DNA from: Candidatus Contendibacter sp.
GTDB taxonomy: Bacteria; Pseudomonadota; Gammaproteobacteria; Competibacterales; Competibacteraceae
DNA: 36,187 nucleotides
Assembly (NCBI GenBank): GCA_029624675.1
Contig: JARSSP010000002.1
Coordinates: 1-36,187 of the forward strand
Direction of reading: 5' to 3'
The position numbers were made by a program, and so were the translations under genes. Every line of letters starts with the position of its first letter. Positions within the stretch are counted from its first letter, which is position 1. Positions 19,401 to 28,209 of this stretch are shown here, one piece after another. The notes beneath the pieces were generated by a model. It did no database searches and had not been told where the DNA came from. It worked only from the letters and a program-made list of their open reading frames with translations.

Positions 19401-20326
19401 CCGAGTTGCGCGGCGAGGCGCGGGCCGGCTTCGCGGCGTTGCCGACCCCGGAGTTCGAGCGAGAGCGGGTGCGGGACTGGGATTTCGGCGCGTTGCCGGA
19501 AGAGGTCAGTTTCGTTCGCAACGGCATCCAATTGCGCGGTTATCCCGCCCTGATCGCGGAAACCGATGGGACGCTGGCGCTGCGCCTGCTGGATTCGCTG
19601 GTAGGGGCGGAAGCGGCGACCCGCGCCGGCTTGCGGCGGCTGATCGGTTGGCGACTTGGCCCGGTATTCAAGACGCTGGCGCGGGATTTGCCCCGGTTCC
19701 AGCGCATGACCCTGCACTCTATCGGCCTGGGGACCCAGGAGCAGTTGCGCGAGGATGTGATGAACGCCATTCTCGACCGCGCTTTTCTGGCCGACGGGCT
19801 GTTGCCGCGCGACCGGGCGGCGTTCGATGCCTTGCTGGAACGTGGCAAGGCCCGGCTGTCGGCCGCGACCAAGGAGGTTTGCGAAACGGCGGACGCCATC
19901 CTGGCGGCGTATCACGAAGTCCGCCGGGCGCTGGCCGACGAATCACCGGTCTGGGCCGCGGCCATGACCGATATCCGCGACCAACTGGCAACGCTGGTTT
20001 ATCCGGGCTTTCTCAGCCGGACGCCGGCGGAATGGCTGCCGCATTTGCCGCGCTATCTGCGCGCCATCACCCTACGGCTGCAAAGACTCCGGCAGGCACC
20101 GGACAAGGACCGCCAGCGGCGCGAAGAGATCGTCCGCCTGTGGGAGCCGTGCCGGCGGCAATGGGAGCGGAACGCCCAGCGGGAGAGGCAGGATCCCGAA
20201 CTCATCCGGTTCCGCTGGCTGTTGGAAGAGTTGCGCGTCTCGCAGTTCGCCCAGGAGTTGAAGACGATTGCGCCAGTGTCGGTCAAGCGACTGGAGGAAC
20301 AGTGGGGGAAAGTGAGGCAGGGATGA
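16409..20326 (+). CDS. hrpA: ATP-dependent RNA helicase HrpA (DEAH box)
   Basis: The protein has 1305 residues from the ATG at 16409. A GTG at 16448 would give an N-terminus matching E. coli HrpA (1300 residues) even more closely, so the start is uncertain by 13 codons. Helicase motifs: Walker A GETGSGKTTQ (110-119), motif Ia TQPRRIAARSVAARIA, DEAH box in ILDEAHERSLNIDF, motif III SATID, and motif VI QRAGRCGR. A helicase-associated HA2/OB region and the long HrpA-specific C-terminal domain (DUF3418) follow. HrpA is involved in mRNA processing and in rescuing stalled, collided ribosomes in E. coli. It is divergent from the cold-shock gene and 58 bases ahead of ygfX. Confidence 0.96.
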   Translation: MAILWITEPLEIVVEKLLAVLSARLSECPTRDRAAFARRLRGLRQRLRDGKPIDQDLEPLTAGMDAAAARLRERRAALPVPAFDDSLPINAHRAAIAAAIRAHQVIVLCGETGSGKTTQLPKICLSLGLGAAGLIGHTQPRRIAARSVAARIAAELGTTVGGQVGYKVRFSDRTGPDALVKLMTDGILLAETQSDRQLDQYEVIILDEAHERSLNIDFLLGYLKRLLPRRPDLKLIITSATIDPERFSRHFDHAPIIEVSGRAWPVEVRYRPLLAVDEDERDRDLQQAILDAVDEVWKEGPGDILIFLSGEREIRETAESLRKHHPPNTEILPLYARLSAAEQGRVFQPHGRPRIVLATNVAETSLTVPGIRYVVDPGMARISRYSPRGKIQRLPVEKISQASANQRAGRCGRVMAGVCVRLYAEEDFQARPAFTDPEILRTHLAAVILQMCALSLGWPEEFPFVDPPDSRQISDGFRLLFELRAVDERRRITDLGRQLAKLPVDPRLGRMLLAAQREGCLREALIVVAALAIQDPRERPLERQQAADEKHRRFRDEQSDFLALLKLWEYHHEQARQLSRNQLRNLCQADFLSFVRMREWHDLHQELLGRVTEMGVRLNEEAAPYANLHQALLTGLLGHLGLKQEDNAYLGARGRNFYLFPGSGLFKKRPRWVVAAELVETSRLYARTVARIEPEWVEGLAEHLLKRSYAEPHWEKRSARVTATERVTLYGLPIIANRRVDYGPLDPTLAREIFIRQALVEGEFHCKAAFFEHNRQLLAELEELEIRARRDLVADEETLYRFYDARIPEGIYSGSGFESWRKRAERENPRLLFLDRAALLAEAGPVAEGERFPDRLDLDGLQLPLTYRFTPGAEDDGVTLTVPLAAVNQVDPKRLDWLVPGLRAERMAALLKSLPKALRRNFVPVPNYVQALLEVIEPGARSLVEAMTEHLQRMTGVRIPEEAWNSEAVPSHLRMRVQVVDAEGKTLTVGRDWAAIQAELRGEARAGFAALPTPEFERERVRDWDFGALPEEVSFVRNGIQLRGYPALIAETDGTLALRLLDSLVGAEAATRAGLRRLIGWRLGPVFKTLARDLPRFQRMTLHSIGLGTQEQLREDVMNAILDRAFLADGLLPRDRAAFDALLERGKARLSAATKEVCETADAILAAYHEVRRALADESPVWAAAMTDIRDQLATLVYPGFLSRTPAEWLPHLPRYLRAITLRLQRLRQAPDKDRQRREEIVRLWEPCRRQWERNAQRERQDPELIRFRWLLEELRVSQFAQELKTIAPVSVKRLEEQWGKVRQG

Positions 20327-20384
20327 GGGTTAGCGCCTGCATCCCTCGCGCTCGAACGCCGTGGGGTTCGTTGCCGCCTTCGGG

Positions 20385-20846
20385 ATGCGCGTCGAAACAA
20401 TGCCCGGCCTCGTCGCCTTGATCATCGAGCCGCGCCCCTCGCGGCTTCTGCTCGCTTGCGGCGGCGGCGCTCACCTCCTGGCCGGCGTCGCCGTGCTCGT
20501 CGGCAGCGTTCCACCGTGGATCAAGGCTGGCTTCATCGTCGGCATCGCGTTGGCGCTGGTTCGGTTCGTCTGGCAATACGGCCATCGGCGGGGACGCGGC
20601 TTTATCGCCCGCCTCGAACTGCTGGATGGCGCCTGGCGGCTGAGAACCGGCGATGGAACGCCGCATCGCGCCCATTTGACCGGCGGTTATGCCCATCCCG
20701 GTATCGTCATCCTCAACTTTCGGCTGGAAAGCAGCGGGCGACGGTCGCTGGTGTTGTTGCCTGACGCGGCTGACTCGGAAGCCTTGCGCCGGCTGCGGGT
20801 CTGGTTGCGCGTCCGGCGGGACGAAGATGGGGCGGATCAGCCTTGA
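20385..20846 (+). CDS. ygfX: YgfX/CptA-family membrane protein
   Basis: The protein has 153 residues from the ATG at 20385; a second ATG at 20400 is possible. Two adjacent hydrophobic segments (about LLLACGGGAHLLAGVAVLVG and AGFIVGIALALVRFVW) form a helical hairpin, followed by a cytoplasmic part with LVLLPDAADSEALRRLRVWLRV. This matches the LxxDSxDxxxxRxLRxxL ending of YgfX proteins (usually 135-150 residues). In E. coli YgfX pairs with SdhE (YgfY) and was described as affecting cytoskeletal proteins. In many gammaproteobacteria sdhE-ygfX lies beside nadB, as ygfX does here. The sdhE gene is absent from its usual upstream place; hrpA occupies it. The stop lies two bases from the convergent nadB stop. 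Confidence 0.8.
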   Translation: MRVETMPGLVALIIEPRPSRLLLACGGGAHLLAGVAVLVGSVPPWIKAGFIVGIALALVRFVWQYGHRRGRGFIARLELLDGAWRLRTGDGTPHRAHLTGGYAHPGIVILNFRLESSGRRSLVLLPDAADSEALRRLRVWLRVRRDEDGADQP

Positions 20847-20848
20847 GT

Positions 20849-22492
20849 TCATTCGCCCCAATGCGGCGGCGCGTCCGCGCCGGCGAAATTCGCCGGCACC
20901 AGCACCGTGTCCCGCACCGGCTCGGCCTCGTTGGCCCGTGGATAATCCAGGGTGTAGTGCAGGCCCCGGCTTTCCTTGCGGGCCAGGGCGCAGCGAATGA
21001 TCAAGTCCGCCACCTGCGCCAGATTGCGCAGTTCGATCAGGTTGCCGCCGATGCGGAAGTTGCCGTAGTACTCGCCGATTTCCCGCAGCAACAACTCCAC
21101 TCGGTGGCGGGCGCGTTGCAGGCGTTTGTTGGTGCGAACGATGCCCACGTAGTCCCACATGAACTGGCGCAGTTCGGCCCAGTTGTGGCTGACCACCACC
21201 TCCTCGTCGGAGTCGGTGACCCGGCTTTCGTCCCAGGCCGGCAGCGGTGGCGCCGCCGGGGCGCGCGCTAATCGCGGACAAATGTCGTCGGCCGCCATCG
21301 CCGCGAATACCAAGCATTCCAGCAACGAATTACTGGCCATGCGGTTGGCGCCGTGCAAGCCGGTGAAGGCGACCTCGCCGATGGCGTATAACCCTTCCAG
21401 ATCGGTACGGCCGGCCAGATCGGTCATCACCCCGCCGCAGGTGTAATGGGCCGCCGGCACCACCGGAATGGGCTGGCGGGTCATGTCGAATCCGTATTCC
21501 AAACACTTGGCGTGAATGTTCGGAAAATGCTCCCGGACGAACGCCGCTGGCTTGTGGCTGATGTCCAGATACACGCATTCCGCGCCCAGTCGCTTCATCT
21601 CGTGATCGATGGCCCGGGCCACGATGTCGCGGGGGGCCAGTTCCATCCGCACGTCGAAATTTCGCATGAACCGGGCGCCGTCCGGCAACAGCAGGTGTCC
21701 ACCCTCGCCGCGCACCGCCTCGGAAATCAGGAAGTTCTTGGCCTGCGGGTGATAGAGGCAGGTGGGATGAAACTGCATGAATTCCAGATTGGCCACCCGG
21801 CAGCCGGCTCGCCAGGCCATGGCGATGCCGTCGCCGGTGGAGCCGTCCGGGTTGCTGGAATACAGATAGACCCGGCTGGCGCCGCCGGTGGCCAGCACCA
21901 CGAAGCGCGCCGCCAGGGCTTGCACCAATCCGTCGCGCCGATCCAGGACATACGCGCCCAGGCAGCGGTTGCCGTCCAGGCCCAGCTTGCGGCGGGTGAT
22001 CAGGTCCACCGCGATGGAATGCTCCAAAAGCGTGATGTTCGGGTGTTCGCGCGCGCGCGCCTCCAGGGTGGTTTGAATCGCCTGGCCGGTGGCGTCGGCG
22101 ACATGCGCGACCCGGCGGTGACTGTGGCCACCTTCGCGGGTCAGGTGATAATCCGCGCCGTGCTCGGCGTTCGGGTCGCGGGTGAAGGGGACGCCCCGCG
22201 CGCTGAGCCATTCGATCACTTCCCGGCCATGCTCCACCGTCAGGCGCACCGCGTCGGGATGGCACAGGCCCGCGCCGGCGATCAGCGTGTCTTGCAGATG
22301 AGATTCGATGGAATCGTCGGCGTCCAGCACCGCCGACACCCCACCCTGTGCATAATACGTGCTACCCTCGGACAGCGGCCCCTTGGCCAATACCGCGACG
22401 CGGGTAGCGTCGGCCAGGCGTAACGCCAGGCTCAGGCCAGCGGCGCCGCTGCCGATAATCAGGATATCGGTGGAAAGAGGAGAAGTGGTCAT
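20849..22492 (-). CDS. nadB: L-aspartate oxidase
   Basis: The protein has 547 residues from the ATG at 22492 (E. coli NadB has 540). It oxidises L-aspartate to iminoaspartate, the first step of NAD biosynthesis, in the cytoplasm with FAD as cofactor. The FAD-binding start [19 protein letters not shown], the succinate dehydrogenase-like active-site region ([34 protein letters not shown]) and the second FAD motif ([30 protein letters not shown]) are intact. Its ribosome site is weak. It is divergent from rpoE with a 201-base shared upstream region, a layout conserved in many gammaproteobacteria. No nadA or nadC lies next to it. Confidence 0.97.
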   Translation of the reverse strand: MTTSPLSTDILIIGSGAAGLSLALRLADATRVAVLAKGPLSEGSTYYAQGGVSAVLDADDSIESHLQDTLIAGAGLCHPDAVRLTVEHGREVIEWLSARGVPFTRDPNAEHGADYHLTREGGHSHRRVAHVADATGQAIQTTLEARAREHPNITLLEHSIAVDLITRRKLGLDGNRCLGAYVLDRRDGLVQALAARFVVLATGGASRVYLYSSNPDGSTGDGIAMAWRAGCRVANLEFMQFHPTCLYHPQAKNFLISEAVRGEGGHLLLPDGARFMRNFDVRMELAPRDIVARAIDHEMKRLGAECVYLDISHKPAAFVREHFPNIHAKCLEYGFDMTRQPIPVVPAAHYTCGGVMTDLAGRTDLEGLYAIGEVAFTGLHGANRMASNSLLECLVFAAMAADDICPRLARAPAAPPLPAWDESRVTDSDEEVVVSHNWAELRQFMWDYVGIVRTNKRLQRARHRVELLLREIGEYYGNFRIGGNLIELRNLAQVADLIIRCALARKESRGLHYTLDYPRANEAEPVRDTVLVPANFAGADAPPHWGE

Positions 22493-22617
22493 GGCTTGTG
22501 AGCGGTTCCGCGAATGGGGTATCGTGACAAGCACAAGCATGGCGCGGTCGGGGCCATCGGTGTTTTGCGCCCGTCCCGCCGCCGCCTGCTCACACTATAA
22601 CATCCCAGCAAGTACGC

Positions 22618-22644
22618 GAACTAACGAAACGGGCGTTGGTCTAC
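22618..22644 (+). promoter_or_regulatory. Sigma-E (AlgU)-type promoter upstream of rpoE
   Basis: GAACTA (22618-22623) and TCTAC (22640-22644) are separated by exactly 16 bases, close to the extracytoplasmic sigma consensus GAACTT-N16/17-TCTGA. It lies about 50 bases ahead of the rpoE start codon. This suggests that sigma-E drives its own operon, as known in E. coli and Pseudomonas. Confidence 0.6.
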
Positions 22645-22693
22645 CGTCATGATTGCAGGGAGATCGCCATTGAGTCGAAAGGGGTCTGCCCGG

Positions 22694-23269
22694 ATGGGCG
22701 AGGGTCATCTGGACCGCGATCTGGTCCACAGGGTGCAGAAAGGCGATAAGAATGCGTTCGATCTGCTGGTGCGCAAGTACCAATACAAGATCATCAAGCT
22801 GATTTCCCGCTACGTCCACGATCCCAGCGAGGCCCTGGATGTGTCCCAGGAAGCGTTTCTCAAGGCCTACCGCGCATTGCCCGGCTTTCGCGGCGACAGC
22901 GCGTTCTACACCTGGCTGTACCGAATCGCGATCAACACGGCCAAGAACTACCTGGTCGCCCAGGGCCGCCGGCCGCCGGGTTCCGACATCGACGCCCACG
23001 AGGCCGAGCAATACGAAGGCCAGTCCCTGCTGAAGGAATACGAAACGCCCGAGCGGTTGTTGCTCAAGGACGAAATCGCGGAAACCGTGTTTCGGGCGAT
23101 CGAGGATTTACCGGAGGATTTGCGCACGGCGATCACCCTTCGGGAACTTGAGGGAATGAGCTACGAGGAAATTGCCCAAACCATGGGGTGTCCGATCGGC
23201 ACGGTGCGCTCCCGGATTTTCCGGGCGCGCGAGGCGATCGACGCCAAACTGCATCCACTACTGCATTAG
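22694..23269 (+). CDS. rpoE: RNA polymerase sigma factor RpoE (sigma-24/AlgU)
   Basis: The protein has 191 residues from the ATG at 22694, exactly the length of E. coli RpoE, with the VQKGD box at the same distance from the start. The frame extends upstream to 22649 without homology. Region 2 (NAFDLLVRKYQYKI... DVSQEAFLKAYRAL... GDSAFYTWLYRIAINTAKNYLVAQGRR) and region 4 (LPEDLRTAITLRELEGMSYEEIAQTMGCPIGTVRSRIFRAREAI) are complete. It directs RNA polymerase to envelope-stress promoters. It is the first gene of rpoE-rseA-rseB-rseC, and a sigma-E-like promoter upstream indicates autoregulation. Pseudomonas-type algN/mucD genes are not present; lepA follows instead. Confidence 0.97.
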   Translation: MGEGHLDRDLVHRVQKGDKNAFDLLVRKYQYKIIKLISRYVHDPSEALDVSQEAFLKAYRALPGFRGDSAFYTWLYRIAINTAKNYLVAQGRRPPGSDIDAHEAEQYEGQSLLKEYETPERLLLKDEIAETVFRAIEDLPEDLRTAITLRELEGMSYEEIAQTMGCPIGTVRSRIFRAREAIDAKLHPLLH

Positions 23270-23284
23270 TTTCGGGATAGAGTC

Positions 23285-23896
23285 ATGGCTGATAAAACGG
23301 CTGAACTACCCTTGACGCATCTCGCCGACGACGTCTTCGTCGCGGCAAGTCAACTTTCGGCAATGGTCGACGACGAACTGGAGGCGCGGGAGGTCGACTG
23401 GGTCCTGCGCCGGCTCAGTCGAGAGCGCGGCGCGCGTGACCGTTGGGAACGGTATCATTTGATCAGCGACGTGATCCAGGGTCACGTTCCGGCGGCGCTG
23501 GACAGCGGTTTCGCCGCCCGCATTCGCGCGGCCATCGAAGCCGAACCCCTGCCGCAACCGGTCGCCGGACCGCTGCCCGCCTGGTATAAGCCGGTCACCG
23601 GCTTCGCCTTGGCCGCCTCGGTGGCGCTGATGGCACTGTATGGGCTGAAGCTCAACCAGACCGACACACTCCCACCCACCGCCCCCTTCACCGCCGCCGC
23701 TCCCATCCTCTCCACACCCCCTTCTTCCCTTCCAGTCCAGACCGTCGCGGTTGCCCAGCCAGCCGATTTGGCCAGCGAACCGTTCGGAACGCGGCTAAAC
23801 AGTTATTTGGTCAATCATAACGGCTATGCGTCCCGAAACAGCATGCATGGCATGTTGCCCTACGTGCGCATGGTTGGCTATCAGCCCGATCGCTAA
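23285..23896 (+). CDS. rseA: Anti-sigma-E factor RseA/MucA
   Basis: The protein has 203 residues from the ATG at 23285, 15 bases after rpoE. The N-terminal cytoplasmic domain (LSAMVDDELEAREVDWVLRRL... ARDRWERYHLISDVIQG) fits the sigma-E-binding RseA_N fold. One transmembrane helix lies at about 104-122 (VTGFALAASVALMALYGL). The periplasmic part has a Pro/Ala-rich stretch and ends with RLNSYLVNHNGYASRNSMHGMLPYVRMVGYQ, the RseB-interacting C-terminal region of the family. It holds sigma-E inactive at the inner membrane until cut by DegS/AlgW-type and RseP proteases. Neither protease is in the window. Confidence 0.93.
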   Translation: MADKTAELPLTHLADDVFVAASQLSAMVDDELEAREVDWVLRRLSRERGARDRWERYHLISDVIQGHVPAALDSGFAARIRAAIEAEPLPQPVAGPLPAWYKPVTGFALAASVALMALYGLKLNQTDTLPPTAPFTAAAPILSTPPSSLPVQTVAVAQPADLASEPFGTRLNSYLVNHNGYASRNSMHGMLPYVRMVGYQPDR

Positions 23897-23904
23897 GCTC
23901 CCGC

Positions 23905-24921
23905 ATGAAGCGTAGGTTCCTGTATTGCGCGGTTCTGGCGCTCGCCGCCGGATCGCTACCCCCCGTCGGCCGGACGCAACCCGCCGTCACGCAGGATGCC
24001 CGACACTGGCTGGAGCGGATGCTGAACTCCACCCAAACCCTGAGCTACGAGGGCACCTTCATTTACGTGCAGGGACCCCATGTGGAAGCCATGCGCATTA
24101 TCCATGGCGGTGGAACGGGGAGCGAACGGCAACGGTTGATTTCATTGAGCGGTCCGCCGCGAGAAATCTTGGTGGCGAACAATAATGTCGTCTGCCTGTC
24201 GCCAAAGCGGCAGGCCACGTTCGCGGGCGGCGACTACCGGCGTTCGCCCTTTCCCTGGTCCATCCCACGGGAACTGGGTCAGGTGGAAAACCACTACGAA
24301 CTGCAAGTGCTGGGCGAGGATCGCGTCGCCGGGCTGGAGGCGCAGGTGATCGCCATCAAACCGCGTGATGCCTGGCGATTCGGTTACCGGCTGTGGCTGG
24401 ACCGACGCAACGGCCTGGCGCTACGTTCGGCGTTGTTGGACGAACAAGGCCAGCCGGTCGAGCAACTGATGTTCACCGATTTGCAGATCAAGCCCCAGAT
24501 CGACGACGACGCCTTCGCGACGCCGCCCGAGGCCAAGATCGGTGCCACGCCGGAAGCGGGCTCGGACGCCAGTGGCGCCCAAGCCGCTGCGGGAGAGCCG
24601 GTGACACAGTCCGCCTGGCGGGTGGAACAGTTACCCGAGGGTTTCGTCCAGATGTCGCACAACCGTTTTACCGAGCCATCCGGTCGCCATCCCACCGAAC
24701 ATCTGGTGTTCGCCGACGGATTGGCGACCATCTCGGTGTTCCTGGAGCGGCTGGAAGACAATCCGCCGTTGTTGCAGGGAAGCTCGCAACTGGGCTCGAT
24801 GAACGCCTTCGGCACGGTGGTCGATGGCCACCAAGTACTGGTGGTCGGCGAAGCGCCGGCCGCCACCGTGCGGCGTATCGCCACCGCGATCCAGTACACC
24901 CCCAAGGCCGGTAAACCATGA
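23905..24921 (+). CDS. rseB: Periplasmic sigma-E regulator RseB/MucB
   Basis: The protein has 338 residues from the ATG at 23905, eight bases after rseA. A signal peptide (MKRRFLYCAVLALAAGSLPPVG) is followed by the LolA-like N-terminal domain (DARHWLERMLNSTQTLSYEGTFIYVQG... MRIIHGG) and the C-terminal domain (WRVEQLPEGFVQMSHNR... LVFADGLATISVFLE). A Gly/Ala-rich linker lies between them at about 213-230. It binds RseA in the periplasm and shields it from proteolysis, releasing it on sensing mislocalised lipid or lipoprotein. Its stop codon overlaps the rseC start by four bases (ATGA), indicating translational coupling. Confidence 0.95.
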   Translation: MKRRFLYCAVLALAAGSLPPVGRTQPAVTQDARHWLERMLNSTQTLSYEGTFIYVQGPHVEAMRIIHGGGTGSERQRLISLSGPPREILVANNNVVCLSPKRQATFAGGDYRRSPFPWSIPRELGQVENHYELQVLGEDRVAGLEAQVIAIKPRDAWRFGYRLWLDRRNGLALRSALLDEQGQPVEQLMFTDLQIKPQIDDDAFATPPEAKIGATPEAGSDASGAQAAAGEPVTQSAWRVEQLPEGFVQMSHNRFTEPSGRHPTEHLVFADGLATISVFLERLEDNPPLLQGSSQLGSMNAFGTVVDGHQVLVVGEAPAATVRRIATAIQYTPKAGKP

Positions 24922-25385
24922 TCGAGGAACCGGCGGTCGTGGTGGAAGCCGGCGACGGCTACGCCTGGGTGGAAACCCAGCGCCGGTCGGCCTGTGGCGC
25001 ATGCGCCGCCAGTGGTGATTGCGGCACGGCGGCGCTGGCGAAGCTCTGGAGCGACCGACGGATGCGAGTGCGGGCTATTTCAGCCTTGCCGTTGCGGCCG
25101 GGCGAGATGGTGATCGTGGGCCTGGCCGAGGGCGCGCTGCTGCGCGGGTCGCTGCTGGTCTACCTGTCGCCGATTGTGCTGTTACTGGCCGGCGCTCTGC
25201 TGGGCCAGGCCGCGTTTGCCGGCGCGGGCGAGGAACCGGTGATTCTGGCGGGCGCGGTGGGATTGGGCCTAGGATTCCTGGTGGCGCGCGTCTTGTCGCG
25301 GCGGTTGCGAAGCGACGCGCGGTTTCAGCCGGTGGTGGTACGGCGATTGGGTGAAAATGCTTTCCCCGGAGCGATGACGCTATAA
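24918..25385 (+). CDS. rseC: SoxR-reducing system/sigma-E regulator RseC
   Basis: The protein has 155 residues from the ATG at 24918, overlapping rseB by four bases. The N-terminal part has the family cysteine cluster in [13 protein letters not shown] (Cys26, Cys29, Cys35). Two membrane helices lie at about 76-96 and 106-125 ([19 protein letters not shown] and [19 protein letters not shown]), with a basic cytoplasmic tail. RseC is an inner-membrane protein linked to sigma-E control and to reduction of SoxR via the Rsx complex in E. coli. The mechanism is not settled. It closes the rpoE operon. Its last codons overlap a TATAAT hexamer that may serve lepA. Confidence 0.92.
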   Translation: MIEEPAVVVEAGDGYAWVETQRRSACGACAASGDCGTAALAKLWSDRRMRVRAISALPLRPGEMVIVGLAEGALLRGSLLVYLSPIVLLLAGALLGQAAFAGAGEEPVILAGAVGLGLGFLVARVLSRRLRSDARFQPVVVRRLGENAFPGAMTL

Positions 25386-25386
25386 T
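25381..25386 (+). promoter_or_regulatory. Probable -10 element for lepA
   Basis: An exact TATAAT overlaps the stop codon of rseC, 133 bases ahead of the lepA start. The -35 match at normal spacing is weak (TGCTTT). It would separate the lepA-lepB group from the rpoE operon. Confidence 0.4.
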
Positions 25387-25518
25387 CCCTCCCTTCCAAA
25401 TAACGACCGATCGCTCGCAAGCCCGCAAGTCCGAAGGAGCAAGGACCTTGATCTTTCCGGGCCGCCGGGGCCACCGAATGGCGTGCAACGAACCGATGGC
25501 CGGCCCATAACGGAATTC

Positions 25519-27315
25519 ATGGATCACATTCGCAATTTTTCGATCATCGCGCACATCGACCACGGCAAATCCACGCTGGCTGACCGCTTCATCCAAATTT
25601 GCGGCGGCCTGAGCGAGCGGGAGATGGCTGATCAGGTGCTCGATTCGATGGACCTGGAGCGGGAGCGCGGCATCACCATCAAGGCGCAAAGCGTGTCGTT
25701 GCGCTATCCGGCCCGCGACGGCCACGCCTACCAGCTCAATATCATCGATACGCCGGGACATGTGGATTTTTCCTACGAAGTGTCCCGTTCCCTGGCCGCC
25801 TGCGAGGGCGCGCTGCTGGTGGTGGACGCCGCCCAGGGCGTCGAGGCGCAGAGCGTCGCCAACTGCTACACCGCCATCGAGCAGCAACTGGAAGTGCTGC
25901 CGGTACTCAACAAGGTGGATTTGCCCTCGGCCGATCCGGAGCGGGTGGCGCATGAAATCGGCGACATCATCGGTCTCGACGCCAGCCATGCCCTGCGGGT
26001 CAGCGCCAAGAGCGGGCTGGGGGTGGTGGATCTGCTTGAGGAAATCATCGCCCGCATTCCGGCCCCGAAGGGTGATCCGGATGGACCGTTCAAGGCCCTG
26101 ATCGTCGATTCCTGGTTCGACAACTTCGTCGGGGTGATTTCGCTGGTGCGGGTGGTGGACGGCCGGATCGCGCCCAAGCAGAAGCTTCAGGTCATGTCCA
26201 CCGGTCGCATCTTTCAAGTGGAATCGGTCGGCGTCTTCACCCCCAAGCGCAGCGAGCAGCCCAGTCTGGGCGCCGGCGAGGTGGGCTACGTCATCGCCGG
26301 GATCAAGGACATCGACGGCGCGCCGGTGGGTGATACCTTCACTGGAGCGGATCGGCCGGCGGCCGAACCCTTGCCCGGATTTCAGAAGATTCAGCCCCGG
26401 GTCTTCGCCGGGCTGTTTCCCACCGACTCGGACGACTTCGGCAACCTGCGCGAGGCATTGCAGAAACTGCGCCTCAACGACGCCTCGCTGTATTTCGAGC
26501 CGGAAACCTCGCAGGCAATGGGTTTCGGGTTCCGCTGCGGTTTCCTGGGCTTGCTGCACATGGAAATCGTCCAGGAGCGGTTGGAGCGGGAATACAACCT
26601 CGATTTGGTGACGACCGCCCCGACCGTGGTCTACGAAGTGCTGACCACGCGGAATGAAATCCTGAGGATCGACAATCCCGCCAGACTGCCGCCCGCCAAC
26701 GAAATCGCCGAAATTCGCGAACCGATCATCGTGGCGCACATTCTGACCCCGCAGGATTATCTGGGCGCGATCATTACCCTCTGCATCGAAAAGCGCGGCG
26801 CGCAACGCGGGCTGCACTACGCCGGTGGTCAGGTGCAACTGAGCTTCGAGTTGCCGCTCAGCGAGGTGGTGCTGGATTTCTTCGACCGACTGAAATCGGT
26901 CAGCCGGGGGTTTGCTTCGTTCGAATATAGCCTAGACCGGTTCCAGGCCACGCCGCTGGTCAAACTGGACGTGCTGATCAACGGCGAGCGGGTGGATGCG
27001 ATGTCGGCCATCGTTCATCGCGACCAGGCCCAACGTCGGGGTCACGAAGTAGCGGTCAAGCTGAAGAAACTGATTCATCCGCAGATGTTTGAGGTGGCCA
27101 TTCAGGCGGCCATCGGTAGTCAGATCATCGCGCGTACCACGGTCAAGGCATTGCGCAAGAACGTACTGGCCAAGTGCTATGGCGGCGATGTGACTCGCAA
27201 GCGCAAGCTGCTGGAAAAGCAGAAGGCCGGCAAGAAGCGGATGAAGCAGGTGGGCAAGGTGGAAATTCCGCAGCAGGCCTTTCTGGCGGTGTTGCAGGTG
27301 GACAAGAACTCATGA
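25519..27315 (+). CDS. lepA: Elongation factor 4 (LepA), ribosomal GTPase
   Basis: The protein has 598 residues from the ATG at 25519, giving [20 protein letters not shown], aligned with E. coli LepA (599 residues). Twelve in-frame codons before it show no homology. GTPase motifs: G1 AHIDHGKS, G2 region ERERGITI, G3 DTPGHVDF, G4 NKVD. EF-G-like domains follow. The LepA-specific C-terminal domain ends with [28 protein letters not shown], which contacts the tRNA on the ribosome. It is involved in initiation and in remobilising stalled ribosomes. The gene lies 37 bases ahead of lepB, the classical lepA-lepB operon order. Confidence 0.98.
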   Translation: MDHIRNFSIIAHIDHGKSTLADRFIQICGGLSEREMADQVLDSMDLERERGITIKAQSVSLRYPARDGHAYQLNIIDTPGHVDFSYEVSRSLAACEGALLVVDAAQGVEAQSVANCYTAIEQQLEVLPVLNKVDLPSADPERVAHEIGDIIGLDASHALRVSAKSGLGVVDLLEEIIARIPAPKGDPDGPFKALIVDSWFDNFVGVISLVRVVDGRIAPKQKLQVMSTGRIFQVESVGVFTPKRSEQPSLGAGEVGYVIAGIKDIDGAPVGDTFTGADRPAAEPLPGFQKIQPRVFAGLFPTDSDDFGNLREALQKLRLNDASLYFEPETSQAMGFGFRCGFLGLLHMEIVQERLEREYNLDLVTTAPTVVYEVLTTRNEILRIDNPARLPPANEIAEIREPIIVAHILTPQDYLGAIITLCIEKRGAQRGLHYAGGQVQLSFELPLSEVVLDFFDRLKSVSRGFASFEYSLDRFQATPLVKLDVLINGERVDAMSAIVHRDQAQRRGHEVAVKLKKLIHPQMFEVAIQAAIGSQIIARTTVKALRKNVLAKCYGGDVTRKRKLLEKQKAGKKRMKQVGKVEIPQQAFLAVLQVDKNS

Positions 27316-27352
27316 AGGGCGCAGGTGGTTTCGCCCATGGATCGCGAACAAC

Positions 27353-28195
27353 ATGAATATTGATTTTGCTGCCGTTCTTGTGGTGCTGACCGGTTTGACC
27401 GGTGGTATCTGGTTGCTGGACGCTCTGGTGCTAGCGCCGCGGCGCGCTCGCGTCCAGGTCGCGGGAGAGGCGAGCTTGGCGCCAGTTGCGGCCAAGTTGC
27501 CTTGGTACGTCGATTTGTCGAAGTCGTTCTTTCCGGTGATTCTGGCGGTGCTGGCGCTGCGTTCGTTCGTGGTCGAGCCGTTTCGGATTCCGTCCGAGTC
27601 GATGGTGCCCACCCTGCTCAAGGGCGACTTTATTCTGGTCAACAAATTCGCCTACGGATTACGGTTGCCGGTGCTCAATACCAAAGTGATCGGCAACGGC
27701 CAGCCTCAGCGGGGCGATGTGGTGGTGTTCCGCTATCCGCCTGATCCGGCGGTGGCTTATATTAAGCGGGTGGTGGGCTTGCCCGGTGATCGGCTGGTTT
27801 ATCGTGACGGGCGACTCTCGATCAATGGTCAACCCGTGCCGTTGACACCGCTGCCCGCCGATCCCACCGCGCCGGGTTATCAGCCGTTCAAGGAACAACT
27901 GGGCGCGACCGAGCACCAAATTCAAATGCTAGCCGGCAGCCATCGGGGTTTGATCGGATTCTGGCCTGATATTCAGCCGCGCCGCGAGCTGGATGGAACG
28001 ATGAGTTGGGAATACCAAGTGCCGGCCGGGCATTATTTCATGATGGGCGATAACCGCGATAACAGCAGCGACAGCCGAGTGTGGGGACCGTTGCCCGAGG
28101 AAAATCTAATCGGCCGGGCATTTTTTATTTGGATGAATTGGGACTGTATTACCTTTCGTGGTCAATGCGGTCGGATTGGCGATGACATCAAGTAG
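27353..28195 (+). CDS. lepB: Signal peptidase I
   Basis: The protein has 280 residues from the ATG at 27353. Two N-terminal membrane segments lie at about 4-24 and 58-72, as in E. coli LepB. The catalytic dyad is visible: Ser83 in PSESMVPTL and Lys138 in YIKRVVGLPGD. Box E (MGDNRDNSSDSR) is exact. It cuts signal peptides from exported preproteins on the periplasmic side of the inner membrane. The window's own secreted products, such as RseB, the trypsin-like protease and the small cassette proteins, would be among its substrates. It lies between lepA and a DUF4845 gene, a conserved arrangement. Confidence 0.97.
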   Translation: MNIDFAAVLVVLTGLTGGIWLLDALVLAPRRARVQVAGEASLAPVAAKLPWYVDLSKSFFPVILAVLALRSFVVEPFRIPSESMVPTLLKGDFILVNKFAYGLRLPVLNTKVIGNGQPQRGDVVVFRYPPDPAVAYIKRVVGLPGDRLVYRDGRLSINGQPVPLTPLPADPTAPGYQPFKEQLGATEHQIQMLAGSHRGLIGFWPDIQPRRELDGTMSWEYQVPAGHYFMMGDNRDNSSDSRVWGPLPEENLIGRAFFIWMNWDCITFRGQCGRIGDDIK

Positions 28196-28209
28196 GCAAG
28201 CAGGGGGGT

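Noticed and set aside
19297..20421. A 374-residue plus-strand frame overlapping the end of hrpA
   Set aside because: Gly/Ala/Arg-rich alternative-frame translation inside the hrpA coding region.
25075..26838. A 587-residue minus-strand frame opposite rseC and lepA
   Set aside because: Antisense of conserved genes and it spans their boundary; no domain is recognisable.
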